DNA from: Streptomyces sp. KMM 9044
GTDB lineage: Bacteria > Actinomycetota > Actinomycetes > Streptomycetales > Streptomycetaceae
Length of the DNA: 64,000 nt
NCBI RefSeq assembly: GCF_024701375.2
Contig: NZ_CP113910.1
Location: 5,642,001 to 5,706,000 of the forward strand
Direction of reading: 5' to 3'
Positions 9,561-18,284 of the stretch are shown piece after piece. The notes beneath the pieces are model-generated. The model saw only the letters and a list, made by a program, of their open reading frames with translations, was not told the DNA's origin and made no database searches. The position numbers and the translations under genes were made by a program. The first letter of the stretch is position 1, and each line of letters begins with the position of its first letter.

Positions 9561-10505
9561 GTGAGCACGATTCCCGAGATCCGGACCCTGCCCGTACCCG
9601 ACGGACTGGAGGGCGAGCGCGTCGACGCCGCCATCTCCCGCATGTTCGGCTTCTCCCGGACCAAGGCGGCCGAACTCGCCACCGCGGGGAAGGTCATGGT
9701 CGACGGGTCGGTGGTCGGCAAGTCGGAGCGGGTGAGCGGGGGCGCCTGGCTCGAGGTGGAGATGCCGCAGGCGCCCGCCCCGGTACGGGTGGTCGCCGAG
9801 CTCGTCGAGGGCATGGAGATCGTGTACGACGACGACGACGTGGTCGTGATCGCCAAGCCGGTCGGCGTCGCCGCCCACCCCTCGCCGGGCTGGACCGGAC
9901 CGACCGTGATCGGCGGTCTCGCCGCCGCCGGGTACCGCATCTCGACCTCCGGCGCCGCCGAGCGTCAGGGCATCGTGCACCGCCTCGACGTCGGCACCTC
10001 CGGTCTCATGGTGGTCGCCAAGTCGGAGTACGCGTACACGTCGCTGAAGCGCCAGTTCAAGGAGCGCACGGTCGACAAGCGTTACCACACCCTGGTCCAG
10101 GGCCACCCCGACCCGACCAGCGGCACCATCGACGCCCCCATCGGGCGGCATCCGAACCACGACTACAAGTGGGCGGTCACCGCCGAGGGCAAGCCTTCCG
10201 TCACGCACTACGACCTCGTCGAGGCCTTCCGCGCCGCCTCGCTCCTCGACGTCAAACTGGAGACCGGCCGCACCCACCAGATCCGCGTCCACATGGCCGC
10301 CCACCGGCACCCCTGCGTCGGCGACCTGACCTACGGTGCAGACCCCACGCTCGCCAAGCGGCTCGGTCTCACCCGCCAGTGGCTGCACGCCGTACGGCTC
10401 GGCTTCGAGCACCCCGGCGACGGCCTGTGGGCGGAGTTCACCAGCGACTACCCCGAGGACCTGCGCCAGGCGCTCGACCTGGTCCGGGAGGAGACCTACG
10501 CGTGA
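9561..10505 (+). CDS. RluA/RluD-family RNA pseudouridine synthase
   Basis: A 314-residue enzyme converting uridines to pseudouridine in RNA, most likely 23S rRNA. An S4 RNA-binding domain (about 15–75, [19 protein letters not shown]) precedes the synthase domain. The catalytic Asp is in [18 protein letters not shown] near residue 143. The lspA–rluD pairing is widespread in bacteria. GTG start at 9561; the stop overlaps the GTG of the next gene (GTGA). Confidence 0.93.
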   Translation: MSTIPEIRTLPVPDGLEGERVDAAISRMFGFSRTKAAELATAGKVMVDGSVVGKSERVSGGAWLEVEMPQAPAPVRVVAELVEGMEIVYDDDDVVVIAKPVGVAAHPSPGWTGPTVIGGLAAAGYRISTSGAAERQGIVHRLDVGTSGLMVVAKSEYAYTSLKRQFKERTVDKRYHTLVQGHPDPTSGTIDAPIGRHPNHDYKWAVTAEGKPSVTHYDLVEAFRAASLLDVKLETGRTHQIRVHMAAHRHPCVGDLTYGADPTLAKRLGLTRQWLHAVRLGFEHPGDGLWAEFTSDYPEDLRQALDLVREETYA

Positions 10506-10969
10506 GCACCCCGTACGTGGTCCGCGAGGCGGTGGGAACCGACGACCTTCGGGCGTGCTTCGCGGTGCGCAAGGAGGTCTTCGTCGCCGAGCAGAAAGTG
10601 CCCGAGGACCTGGAGCACGACGCGTACGACGCCGGCGCCGTGCATGTGCTCGCGGCCGGTCAGGACGGCTCGGCGCTCGGCACCGGACGGCTGCTGCACG
10701 GAGGGGCCGCCGCGGCGAAGACCGGCGATGACGCGTCGGTCGGGTCCCTCGGGCGGCTCGCGGTGATGCGTCGGGCGCGAGGGCTCGGCGTCGGGGCCGC
10801 CCTGGTGCGGGGCATCGAGGAGGCGGCCCGCACCCGCGGTCTCACCGCCGTCGACCTGCACGCGCAGACCCACGCCCTGGGGTTCTACGAGCGGCTGGGG
10901 TATGGGGCGTACGGACCGGAGTTCCCGGACGCGGGGATGCCGCACCGGGCCATGCGGCGCGCTCTGTGA
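10502..10969 (+). CDS. GNAT-family N-acetyltransferase
   Basis: A 155-residue GNAT enzyme. The [23 protein letters not shown] start (here [16 protein letters not shown]), the acetyl-CoA-binding loop [13 protein letters not shown] and the C-terminal [15 protein letters not shown] are typical of the ElaA/YjcF-like subgroup. The substrate is unknown. The GTG at 10502 overlaps the preceding stop, so it is translationally coupled to the pseudouridine synthase gene. Confidence 0.88.
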   Translation: MSTPYVVREAVGTDDLRACFAVRKEVFVAEQKVPEDLEHDAYDAGAVHVLAAGQDGSALGTGRLLHGGAAAAKTGDDASVGSLGRLAVMRRARGLGVGAALVRGIEEAARTRGLTAVDLHAQTHALGFYERLGYGAYGPEFPDAGMPHRAMRRAL

Positions 10970-10999
10970 CCGGCGGGTCTCCGTAGCCGGACGCGTTCC

Positions 11000-11233
11000 G
11001 TGGCCGGGCACACCTTCTGGGACATCGTCGGCACACTCCTCACCGGCGTCGGGTTCGGACGCGGCGGTCTCGAACTGCACAACGCGGTCACGGCCGCGTC
11101 CGGCCACTGGGGCGGACTGCCCGGCTGGTCGGCGGCGGCCGTGGGCGTGGTCGTCCTGGTCCGGCTGCTGCCCGCGACCTGGCTCACCCGGCGGCTCACG
11201 CCCCGCGGGACACCGGCGAGGACATCCCGCTGA
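11000..11233 (+). CDS. Small membrane protein, possibly frameshifted
   Basis: A 77-residue frame from GTG 11000 with two hydrophobic segments (about 7–20 and 42–60). Homologues are not recognised. Near residue 70 the frame ends TPRGTPARTSR and stops, while the +1-shifted frame reads GEDIPLSRLESVVLRRLD and stops at 11286, which looks more protein-like. One lost G in the GGG at about 11205–11212 would join them into a protein of about 95 residues. The gene is plausible but weakly supported. Confidence 0.4.
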   Translation: MAGHTFWDIVGTLLTGVGFGRGGLELHNAVTAASGHWGGLPGWSAAAVGVVVLVRLLPATWLTRRLTPRGTPARTSR

Positions 11234-11327
11234 GCCGGCTCGAGAGCGTGGTGCTGCGCCGGCTCGATGTGCGCGGTCTGCGGTGAGTTCGCGTGGCGAT
11301 GCGGCGTTCTGTTCGTAAGGTCGGGGC

Positions 11328-12074
11328 ATGACGCGGAACGTGGTGATCAGCGGAGGTGGTACGGGCATCGGGCTGGAGGCGGCACGGGTGTTCGCCGCCG
11401 CCGGGGACCGGGTGCTGTTGCTAGGGCGCCGCGGGGAGGTCCTGGAGCGGGCCGGGGCCGAGGTGCGCGGGGCCGAGGTGTACGCCGCGGACCTTGCCGA
11501 TCCGGTCGCCGTGCGGGGCGTCGCCGACTACGTCGGCCGGGAGTTGGGGGCCGTCGACGTGCTGATCCACAGCGCCGGGGGTAACGGTCTCCTCGAACGC
11601 CAGGCCGGGGCGGACGACCCGCTCGAGGCCCTCGCCCGCCACTGGACGGTCAACTTCCGGCTCAACCTGCTCACCGCCGTCCTGCTCACGGAGGCACTGA
11701 GGGACCGGCTCGCCGAGCCCGGCGGGCGGGTGCTGTTTCTCAGTTCCATCGCCGCCTACCGGGGCTCCGGGCAGGTCGCTTACGCGGCGGCCAAGGCCGG
11801 ACTGCATCCGTACGGCCATGACCTCGCCCGGAAGCTGGGGCCGCACGGCATCACGGTGAACGTGGTCGCGCCCGGCTACATCGAGGACACCGCGTTCTTC
11901 GGCGACGGCATCGACGGGGAGCGGCGGGCGGAGCTCGTCGCCGAGACCGCCGACGGGCGGGCCGGGACGCCCGGGGACGTGGCCGCCACTCTGCACTGGC
12001 TGGCCTCCCCGGGCGCCGCACACATCACCTCGCAGATCATCCAGGTCAACGGCGGCGCCGAACGCGGCCACTGA
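11328..12074 (+). CDS. Short-chain dehydrogenase/reductase
   Basis: A 248-residue classical SDR. The cofactor motif is GGGTGIGLEA (TGxxxGxG) at about 9–18, NAG is replaced by SAGGNG, and the catalytic Ser and YAAAKAG (YxxxK) are present. The C-terminus has the usual IQVNGGAERG. Overall it resembles 3-oxoacyl-ACP reductase-type SDRs, but the substrate cannot be deduced. It converges with the MscS gene, with only 7 bp between stops. Confidence 0.9.
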   Translation: MTRNVVISGGGTGIGLEAARVFAAAGDRVLLLGRRGEVLERAGAEVRGAEVYAADLADPVAVRGVADYVGRELGAVDVLIHSAGGNGLLERQAGADDPLEALARHWTVNFRLNLLTAVLLTEALRDRLAEPGGRVLFLSSIAAYRGSGQVAYAAAKAGLHPYGHDLARKLGPHGITVNVVAPGYIEDTAFFGDGIDGERRAELVAETADGRAGTPGDVAATLHWLASPGAAHITSQIIQVNGGAERGH

Positions 12075-12081
12075 GACGCCG

Positions 12082-13257
12082 TCAGTACTCCTGTGTCGCG
12101 TCCTGAGTGCTGTGGGCGGCCGATTCGCCGTCCGGAGGGCCGGAGGGACCGGGCAGGCCGGGGGGACGGATGATGCCGGCGGCACCGCCGGGGGAGCGGT
12201 GGCTCTTGTCGGGGACCGGCGCCGCATCGGCCGGGGCGGTGCTGACCCGGGGCAGGGCGTAGGGGTGCTGCTCGGCCAGCCAGCGGATCATCTGCTCGCG
12301 GACCTCCACCTGTACCGTCCAGATGTCGCTCGCGTCCTTGGCCGTCACGAGGGCCCGCACGTGCATGCTGCTGGGCGTGGTGTCCGTGACGGTCAGGTTG
12401 TAGGCGCGGCCGTCCCAGGCCGGGCACTCGCGCAGGATGTCGCGCAGCCGCTCGCGCATCGCGTCCAGCGGGGCCCGGTGGTCGAGGTGCCAGTGGACCG
12501 TGCCGGTCATCTGAGGGCTGTCCCGGGACCAGTTCTCGAACGGCTTGGACGTGAAGTACGACACCGGCATGGTGATCCGGCGCTCGTCCCACGTGTTCAC
12601 GGTGAGGAAGGTCAGGGTGATCTCCTCGACCGTGCCCCACTCGCCGTCCACCACGACCGTGTCACCGATGCGCACCATGTCACCGAAGGCGATCTGCAGC
12701 CCGGCGAAGAGGTTGCTGAGCGTGGACTGGGCGGCGACACCGGCGACGATGCCGAGAATACCCGCCGAGGCCAGCAGCGAGGCACCGGCCGCGCGCATGG
12801 CGGGGAAGGTCAGCAGCATCGCGGCCATCGCCACCACTCCGACGATCGCCGAGACGACCCGCCGGATCAACGTCACCTGGGTGCGCACCCGGCGGACCCT
12901 GGCCGGGTCGCGCTCCCGGTGCACGTTGGCGTACCGGGTGTACGAGGTCTCGACGACGGCCGCCGCGATCCGGATCACCAGCCAGGCGACCGACCCGATC
13001 AGCACCAGTGTCAGCACCCGCTCGACGGTGGCCCGGCTGCCTTCGAACAGCTTCGCCTCGCTGAACGAACCTCTCAGCAGGGCCGCGCAGACGAGCAGCT
13101 GGTAGGGGATGCGGCCGCGCCGGAGCAGCCCCCACATGGGGGTCTCGGGGTGCCGGACGTCGGCCTTGCGCAGCAGTCGGTCGGTGGCGTAGCCGAGCAC
13201 CAGGGTGAGCACGACCGAGCCGCCGAACACGATCAAGGGGCGGAGCACGTCTTCCAT
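12082..13257 (-). CDS. MscS-type mechanosensitive ion channel
   Basis: A 391-residue membrane protein with several N-terminal membrane segments. The pore-lining helix is about 150–180 (ASLLASAGILGIVAGVAAQSTLSN in pieces: AGILGIVAGVAAQ, STLSNLFAGLQ), followed by the MscS beta domain (DTVVVDGEWGTVEEITLTFL). A Pro/Gly-rich tail ends the protein. Such channels release solutes on hypo-osmotic shock. I start it at the ATG ending at 13257 (MEDVLRPLIVFGG), where the first membrane segment begins; the open frame extends 28 codons further upstream without good features. Confidence 0.9.
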   Translation of the reverse strand: MEDVLRPLIVFGGSVVLTLVLGYATDRLLRKADVRHPETPMWGLLRRGRIPYQLLVCAALLRGSFSEAKLFEGSRATVERVLTLVLIGSVAWLVIRIAAAVVETSYTRYANVHRERDPARVRRVRTQVTLIRRVVSAIVGVVAMAAMLLTFPAMRAAGASLLASAGILGIVAGVAAQSTLSNLFAGLQIAFGDMVRIGDTVVVDGEWGTVEEITLTFLTVNTWDERRITMPVSYFTSKPFENWSRDSPQMTGTVHWHLDHRAPLDAMRERLRDILRECPAWDGRAYNLTVTDTTPSSMHVRALVTAKDASDIWTVQVEVREQMIRWLAEQHPYALPRVSTAPADAAPVPDKSHRSPGGAAGIIRPPGLPGPSGPPDGESAAHSTQDATQEY

Positions 13258-13367
13258 GTCCCCGAACCTAACCGGCCTCGGGCGGAGTGAACATGTGACA
13301 TCCGCTGCGTCGTGGGTACGGACCGTGCCGCGGTCCGGCACACCGGCTGGCGTACCCGGCTGGCACC

Positions 13368-13894
13368 ATGGGCGTCATGAACATCATGCTGTTTCACTCG
13401 ACCTACGGCCCGCGGCCCGCGGTGTCCGCGGCCGCGGACCGGCTGCGCGGCGCCGGGCACGAGGTGGGGACGCCCGACCTCTTCGGGGGCCGTACGTTCG
13501 ACACGGTCGAGGAGGGCATGGCTCACCAGGAGTCCATCGGCAGGGACGAGTTGCTGAGGCGGGCCGTGCTCGCCGCCGCACCCTGCTCGGAGCGGGGGCT
13601 GGTGTACGCCGGGTTCTCCTTCGGTGCCTCCGTCGCCCAGACACTGGCGCTCGGAGACGGCAGGGCGCGCGGGCTGCTGCTCCTGCACGGCACCTCGGAC
13701 ATCGCGGCGAACGCGACGGTGGACGGCCTGCCGGTGCAGCTCCACGTCGCCGAGCCGGACCCGTTCGAGACCGACGACTGGCTGAGCGCCTGGTATCTGC
13801 AGATGGGCCGCGCCGGAGCCGACGTCGAGGTGTACCGGTACGCGGGGGCAGGCCACCTCTACACCGACCCCGACCTGCCGGACCACGACGAGGA
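13368..13894 (+). pseudogene. Dienelactone-hydrolase-family gene, 5' part (interrupted by the Tn3 element)
   Basis: N-terminal 175 codons of an alpha/beta hydrolase of the DLH/YghX-like type: MNIMLFHSTYGPRPAV start, GFSFGASVAQTLALG nucleophile-elbow-like segment, and GAGHLYTDPDLPDHDEE near the end. The transposon inserts after base 13894, so translation now runs into the left terminal repeat and stops at 13943. Joining 13894 to 22060 restores a continuous frame of about 195 residues ending TLEND. The gene was intact before insertion. The nucleophile position reads FGAS and not GCxxG, so the catalytic residue is uncertain. Confidence 0.88.
13890..13894. repeat. 5-bp target-site duplication GAGGA (left copy)
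   Basis: GAGGA directly abuts the left terminal repeat and is repeated at 22055–22059 outside the right end. Five-base duplications are the hallmark of Tn3-family transposition. Confidence 0.92.
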
Positions 13895-13932
13895 GGCCCT
13901 GTTCTCCCGAAGCTGCCACGAAGTGACAAGTA
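13895..13932 (+). repeat. Left terminal inverted repeat of the Tn3-family element
   Basis: Starts GGCCCTGTTCTCCCGAAGCT and continues to AAGTA at 13932. The first 32 bases are identical to the reverse complement of the right end, base 33 differs (C versus A), and five more bases match. The length of 38 bp is standard for Tn3 elements. Confidence 0.94.
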
Positions 13933-14044
13933 GCTCTCTGTAGCGGGTCTGGGGTCTGCTTGTCAGAGTTTTGGATCTTCTGGGCTCATCGAGCGCCGTG
14001 CTGAGCGAGGTTGGTCCGGTCATGACGACCGGAAGGAGCCCGGG

Positions 14045-16998
14045 GTGCGGCAGGAGTGGGAGCCGGAGGACCTGATCGAGGTCTGGACGCTGCTGGAGGA
14101 GGACCAGGAAAGGCTGCGGAACAAGTCGGGGGCGAACAGGTTGGGGTTCGCGCTGTTGCTGAAGTTCTTCGAGGTGGAGGCCCGGTTCCCGGAGGACGCC
14201 GGGGAGATCCCGGTGCCGGCGGTGTCGTACGTCGCCCAGCAGGTGAAGGTGGCGGCGGATGAGTGGGTCGCGTACGACTGGTCGGGGCGGGCGATCAAAC
14301 GGCACCGGACGGAGATCCGGGCCGCGTTCGGCTTCCGTGAGTGCACCAAGGAGGACCAGGCCCAGCTCGCGGAGTGGCTGGCGGTCGAGCTGTGCGGGGT
14401 GGAGCTGAACCGGGACCGGCTCGCGGAGGCGGTGGTGGCCCGGTGCCGCAACGACCGGCTGGAGCCGCCGACGACCGGGCGTATCGCCCGGTTGGTGGGC
14501 TCGGCGGTCAGCACCTTCGAGGAGCGGTTCTGCGCGGCCACGGTGGGCCGGCTGTCGGCGGCGACCCGCTCGCGGCTGGACGACCTGATCGCCGAGGACG
14601 CCGGCACGGACGAGAGCGCGGGCAGTGGGGGCACGTTCTTCACCGAGCTGAAGGCGGACCCGGGTGCGTTGGGGCTGGACAGCCTGCTGGCGGAGGTGAA
14701 CAAGCTCCAGCGGGTGCGCGGGCTTCAGCTGCCACCGGAGCTGTTCGGGGACGTGTCGGAGAAGCTGGTGGCGGCCTGGAGGGCGCGGGCGGCGAAGGAG
14801 TACCCCTCGGACCTGCGGGCGGCGGCCGGGCCGGTGCGGTACGCGCTGCTGTCGACGCTGTGCCATGTGCGGGAGACGGAGATCACCGACTCGCTGGTGG
14901 AACTGTTCATCCAGCTCGTGCAGAAGATCAACACGCGGGCGGAGAAGAAGGTAGAGGGCGAGTTCAACAAGGAGTTGAAGCGGGTCCGCGGCAAGGAGGG
15001 CATCCTGCTGCGGCTGGCGGAGGCGGCGGTCGCGGAGCCGGGCGGCACGGTCCGCAAGGTGATCTATCCGGTGGCCGGTGAGTCCACCTCGAAGGCCCTG
15101 GCGGCGGAGGCCGCGGCGAACGAGGCTCGTTACCGGGCCCGGGTGCGGACGGTGCTGCGCTCGTCGTACTCGGGCCACTGGCGGCGGATGCTCTCGCCTC
15201 TGCTGAACGCGCTGGAGCTGAAGTGCAACAACACCGCCTACCGGCCGGTGATGGACGCGATCGACCTGCTCAAGCGGTACCTGGATCAGCCCATCGCCAA
15301 GGAGGGCGCGTTCTTCGACGAGGAGGAGAAGATCCCACTCGCGGGGGGTGGTGCGCGAGGAGTGGCGCAAGGCGGTCGTGGACGAGCGCGGCCGGGTCGA
15401 GCGCATCCCGTACGAGCTGTGCGTGCTCGTGGCGCTGCGGGACGCCCTGCGGCGCCGGGAGATCTGGGTGCCGGTGGCGGAACCCGGAGGACGATCTGCC
15501 GCCGGACTTCGAGGACCACCGCGATGTGCACTACGACGCGATCCGCCAGCCGCAGGACCCGCAGAAGTTCATCGATGCCCTTCAGAAGCGGCTGCGCGAG
15601 GCCCTGACCCGCTTCGACACGGCGCTGGAGCTGGGCACCACGGGTGGGGTGGACATCGTCAAGCGGCACGGCGAGCCGTGGATCAAGGTCTCGCCGCTGG
15701 GCAAGCAGGAGGAGCCGGAGAACCTCGTCGCCCTGAAGGCGGAGATCGAGCGCCGCTGGGGCACCATCGACCTGACCGACATCCTCAAGGAAGCCGAGTT
15801 CGCCACCGGCTTCACGTCCGAGTTCACCTCGGTCGCCACGCGGGAGGCGGTCCCGAAGGCGGTGTTGCGGCGCCGGCTGCTGCTGGTGCTGTTCGCGCTG
15901 GGGACGAACATGGGCATCAAGCGGGTCGCGGTCACCGGCAAGCACGGCGAGAGCGAGGCCGTCCTGCGCCGGGTACGGCACCTGTTCGTCAACCGGACCA
16001 ACATGCGCGCGGCGCTGGTGCGGCTGGTCAACGCCACCTTCGCCGCCCGCGATGCCGCGTGGTGGGGCGAGGGCACCGCCTGCGCGAGCGACTCCAAGAA
16101 GTTCGGCTCCCGGTCCTCGAACTTCATGACCGAGTGGCACCAGCGGTACCGCGGGCCCGGCGTGATGATCTACTGGCACGTCGAGAAGAAGTCGCTGTGC
16201 GTCTACAGCCAGCTCAAGTCCTGCTCGGCCTCTGAGGTCGCCGCGATGATCGAGGGTGTGCTGCGGCACTGCACGGACGTGGAGATCGACCGGCATTACA
16301 CCGACACGCACGGCGCCTCCATCGTCGGGTTCGCCTTCGCCCACATGCTCGGCTTCAACCTGCTGCCCAGGCTGAAGAACGTCGGCTCGGCGCGGCTGTA
16401 CCGGCTGGCGGCCGGGGAGGACGAGAAGTGGCCGCACCTGGCGCCGGTGTTGTCGACCAAGACGATCGACTGGGACCTGATCCGCCAGCAGTACGACCAG
16501 ATCGTGAAGTACACCACCGCCCTGCGCCTGGGCACCGCGGAGGCTGAGCAGGTCCTGCGGCGTTTCACCCGCGGCGGCCCGAAGCACCCGACGTACCGGG
16601 CGATCGAGGAACTTGGGCGTGCGGTGCGTACGGCGTTCATCTGCGACTACCTCGCCGACGCGGACCTGCGGCGCGAGATCAACGACGGGCTCCAGGTCGT
16701 GGAGAACTGGAACTCCGCCAACCACGACCTGTTCTACGGCAAGGACGGCGACCTGACCGGCTCCGACAAGGAGAGCCAGGAGGTCTCCATGCTCGCCCTG
16801 CACCTGCTCCAGTCGGCGTTGGTGCACGTCAACACCCTGCTCCTCCAGGACATCCTGAGTGAGGAGAAGTGGCAGAAGCGGCTTACCGACGCCGACCGGC
16901 GGGCTCTGTCCCCGCTGTTCTGGACCCACGTGAACCCTTACGGCCGGTTCGAGCTGGACATGAACTCCCACCTCGCCCTTGCCGCCATCGTCATCTAG
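14045..16998 (+). pseudogene. tnpA: Tn3-family transposase TnpA, two frame breaks
   Basis: From GTG 14045 (AAGGAG upstream) the protein matches a TnpA N-terminal DUF4158-type domain (ANRLGFALLLKFFEVEARF) and DNA-binding region. The DDE domain follows in another frame: Asp codon 16090 (ASDSKKF), Asp 16303 (HYTDTHGAS) and Glu 16702 ([10 protein letters not shown]). The reading frame moves +1 at the six-G run 15343–15348 (IPLAG then VVREEWRKA). It moves +1 again near 15470–15482, where the usual residues between EIWV and RWRNPEDDL are missing, as in an 8–11-nt deletion. Repaired, it would be about 985 residues, normal for the family. All three catalytic residues survive. Confidence 0.92.
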
Positions 16999-17195
16999 GG
17001 GGTGGCACCTCTTTCCGCTGCTCAGGTGGCTGATCAAGGGTGCAGGCAAGTTCGGCAAGTACGACTTGTCATGCCCGAGCAACGTGGTTCGGCCGAACCA
17101 CGTCAGGGCCCCTGTTCGAACGTTCGGTCACCTGCAAAATCCTCCACGTCGACCGCACCCCCGTCCTCAACTGACCGCAATGAGGCACCCCAGAA

Positions 17196-17247
17196 CCAGC
17201 CGTAGGGCCGCCCCCGCAGATCACTGCGGGGGCGGCCCTACGGCTGG
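17196..17247. repeat. Perfect 24-bp inverted repeat inside the transposon
   Basis: Arms 17196–17219 and 17224–17247 are perfect complements with a 4-nt loop (ATCA). It lies 197 bp after tnpA and ends 46 bp before the SUKH gene start. It could terminate tnpA transcription or be a DNA-level cruciform site. Thirteen bases of an arm (CAGCCGTAGGGCC) recur at 20556–20568 ahead of the nuclease gene. Confidence 0.85.
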
Positions 17248-17293
17248 CATCCTGGCAGACAGCATCCAACGACCCAGAGGGGGAAACGGAACC

Positions 17294-18217
17294 TTGACCG
17301 TGACCGTGGACATACCCGACCACATACGCGACCTCTGTGCCCACCTCGGAGACGGTGTCCCATACGCGGTCAAGGTCCTCGCTCGGCAACTGGCCGACGA
17401 CCCCCGTCTGGGCAAGCGCACCGGCAGGCTCGGCCTGTACGCTGCGACGATCGACGGCGACACCTTCGATGACTGCCCGCCCCTGACCGTGCGCTACGCC
17501 TACGGCCCGCCCCTGATGGCGGAGGGGCAGCTCCAGATCCGTGACGTCGAAGCCACCGGACCGCTCCCCGCCACCAGCGATACCGACGACGGCCAGGCCC
17601 CCGATCCGCGCCTGGAGCAGATCGCCGTACGGCAGGTGACCGGGGCGTGGCAGCGAATTACCTCATGGCTTGAGCAGAACGCGCCGGCCTCGCACGAGGC
17701 GCTGCTGCCCGCCGCGGCCGAGCAGGACATCGACGCCCTGGTGCAGCAGCTGGGCGTGCGTGTGCCGGTGGAACTGCGGGCGCTGTGGCTGCTGTGCGCC
17801 GGCAACCAGGACATCCCGGATGCCGGCTTCTTCCCCGATCACGGGTGGGCGTTGATGCCGTTGGACTCGGTTTGTGCGGTCTACCGGCGGCAGTCGCGCT
17901 GGCAGCAGGACCACGACAATGAGGAGTCGTGGATGTGGAAGCCGTCCTGGATCCCGTTCTGCTCGTGGTCGGTGACCGACACCAGCTATGGCCTGTTCGT
18001 CGACGCGGAGACGGGCGAGGTTGGGCACTGGGACGACACGGCCGTGCGCACCGTCGAGGACAATTCGCTGACGATGCTGCTGGAGGAGATCGCCGACAAG
18101 CTGGAGAATCCGCAGCTGGCCACCGGATACCGCCCCGGTCTGGTCGGGGAAAGGCTGGTGTGGGGTCCGCCGGTCGCGGCGGACGAGGCCGCCCTGTGGC
18201 GGCCGTTCACTGGCTGA
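17294..18217 (+). CDS. SUKH (SMI1/KNR4) family protein, transposon cargo
   Basis: A 307-residue cytoplasmic protein without signal peptide. Residues about 1–85 form a module of unknown function containing DDCPPLTVRYAYGPP. Residues about 115–285 match a SMI1/KNR4 (SUKH) fold: an ALLPAAAEQDIDALVQQLG helix, PVELRALWLLCAGNQD, FFPDHGWALMPLDSV, WIPFCSWSVTDTSYGLFVDAETGEVG (quoted in part). SUKH proteins often act as immunity proteins against bacterial toxins, especially nucleases. TTG 17294 is chosen because GAGGGGG lies 10 bp upstream; in-frame GTGs follow at 17300 and 17306. It converges with the nuclease gene at 18285. Family call good; immunity role inferred. Confidence 0.72.
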   Translation: MTVTVDIPDHIRDLCAHLGDGVPYAVKVLARQLADDPRLGKRTGRLGLYAATIDGDTFDDCPPLTVRYAYGPPLMAEGQLQIRDVEATGPLPATSDTDDGQAPDPRLEQIAVRQVTGAWQRITSWLEQNAPASHEALLPAAAEQDIDALVQQLGVRVPVELRALWLLCAGNQDIPDAGFFPDHGWALMPLDSVCAVYRRQSRWQQDHDNEESWMWKPSWIPFCSWSVTDTSYGLFVDAETGEVGHWDDTAVRTVEDNSLTMLLEEIADKLENPQLATGYRPGLVGERLVWGPPVAADEAALWRPFTG

Positions 18218-18224
18218 CGCGAGA

Positions 18225-18260
18225 GAAGGGGCGGACAGGCAGTTGCCTGTCCGCCCCTTC
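18225..18260. terminator. Bidirectional hairpin terminator between the SUKH and nuclease genes
   Basis: Perfect 17-bp inverted repeat (18225–18241 with 18244–18260) with a minimal loop, lying between two convergent stops (18217 and 18285). It should end transcription from both sides. Confidence 0.8.
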
Positions 18261-18284
18261 GTGCTTCCTGGGGTCAGGTGGTGC

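Noticed and set aside
15343..15485. Programmed ribosomal frameshifting in tnpA
   Set aside because: Two separate shifts are needed, and the second also appears to lack several codons. No known Tn3 transposase uses this, so mutation or sequence error is more likely.
15286..17082. A 598-codon minus-strand frame across the transposase gene
   Set aside because: The plus strand carries recognisable Tn3 transposase sequence and DDE residues; the minus frame is its mirror.
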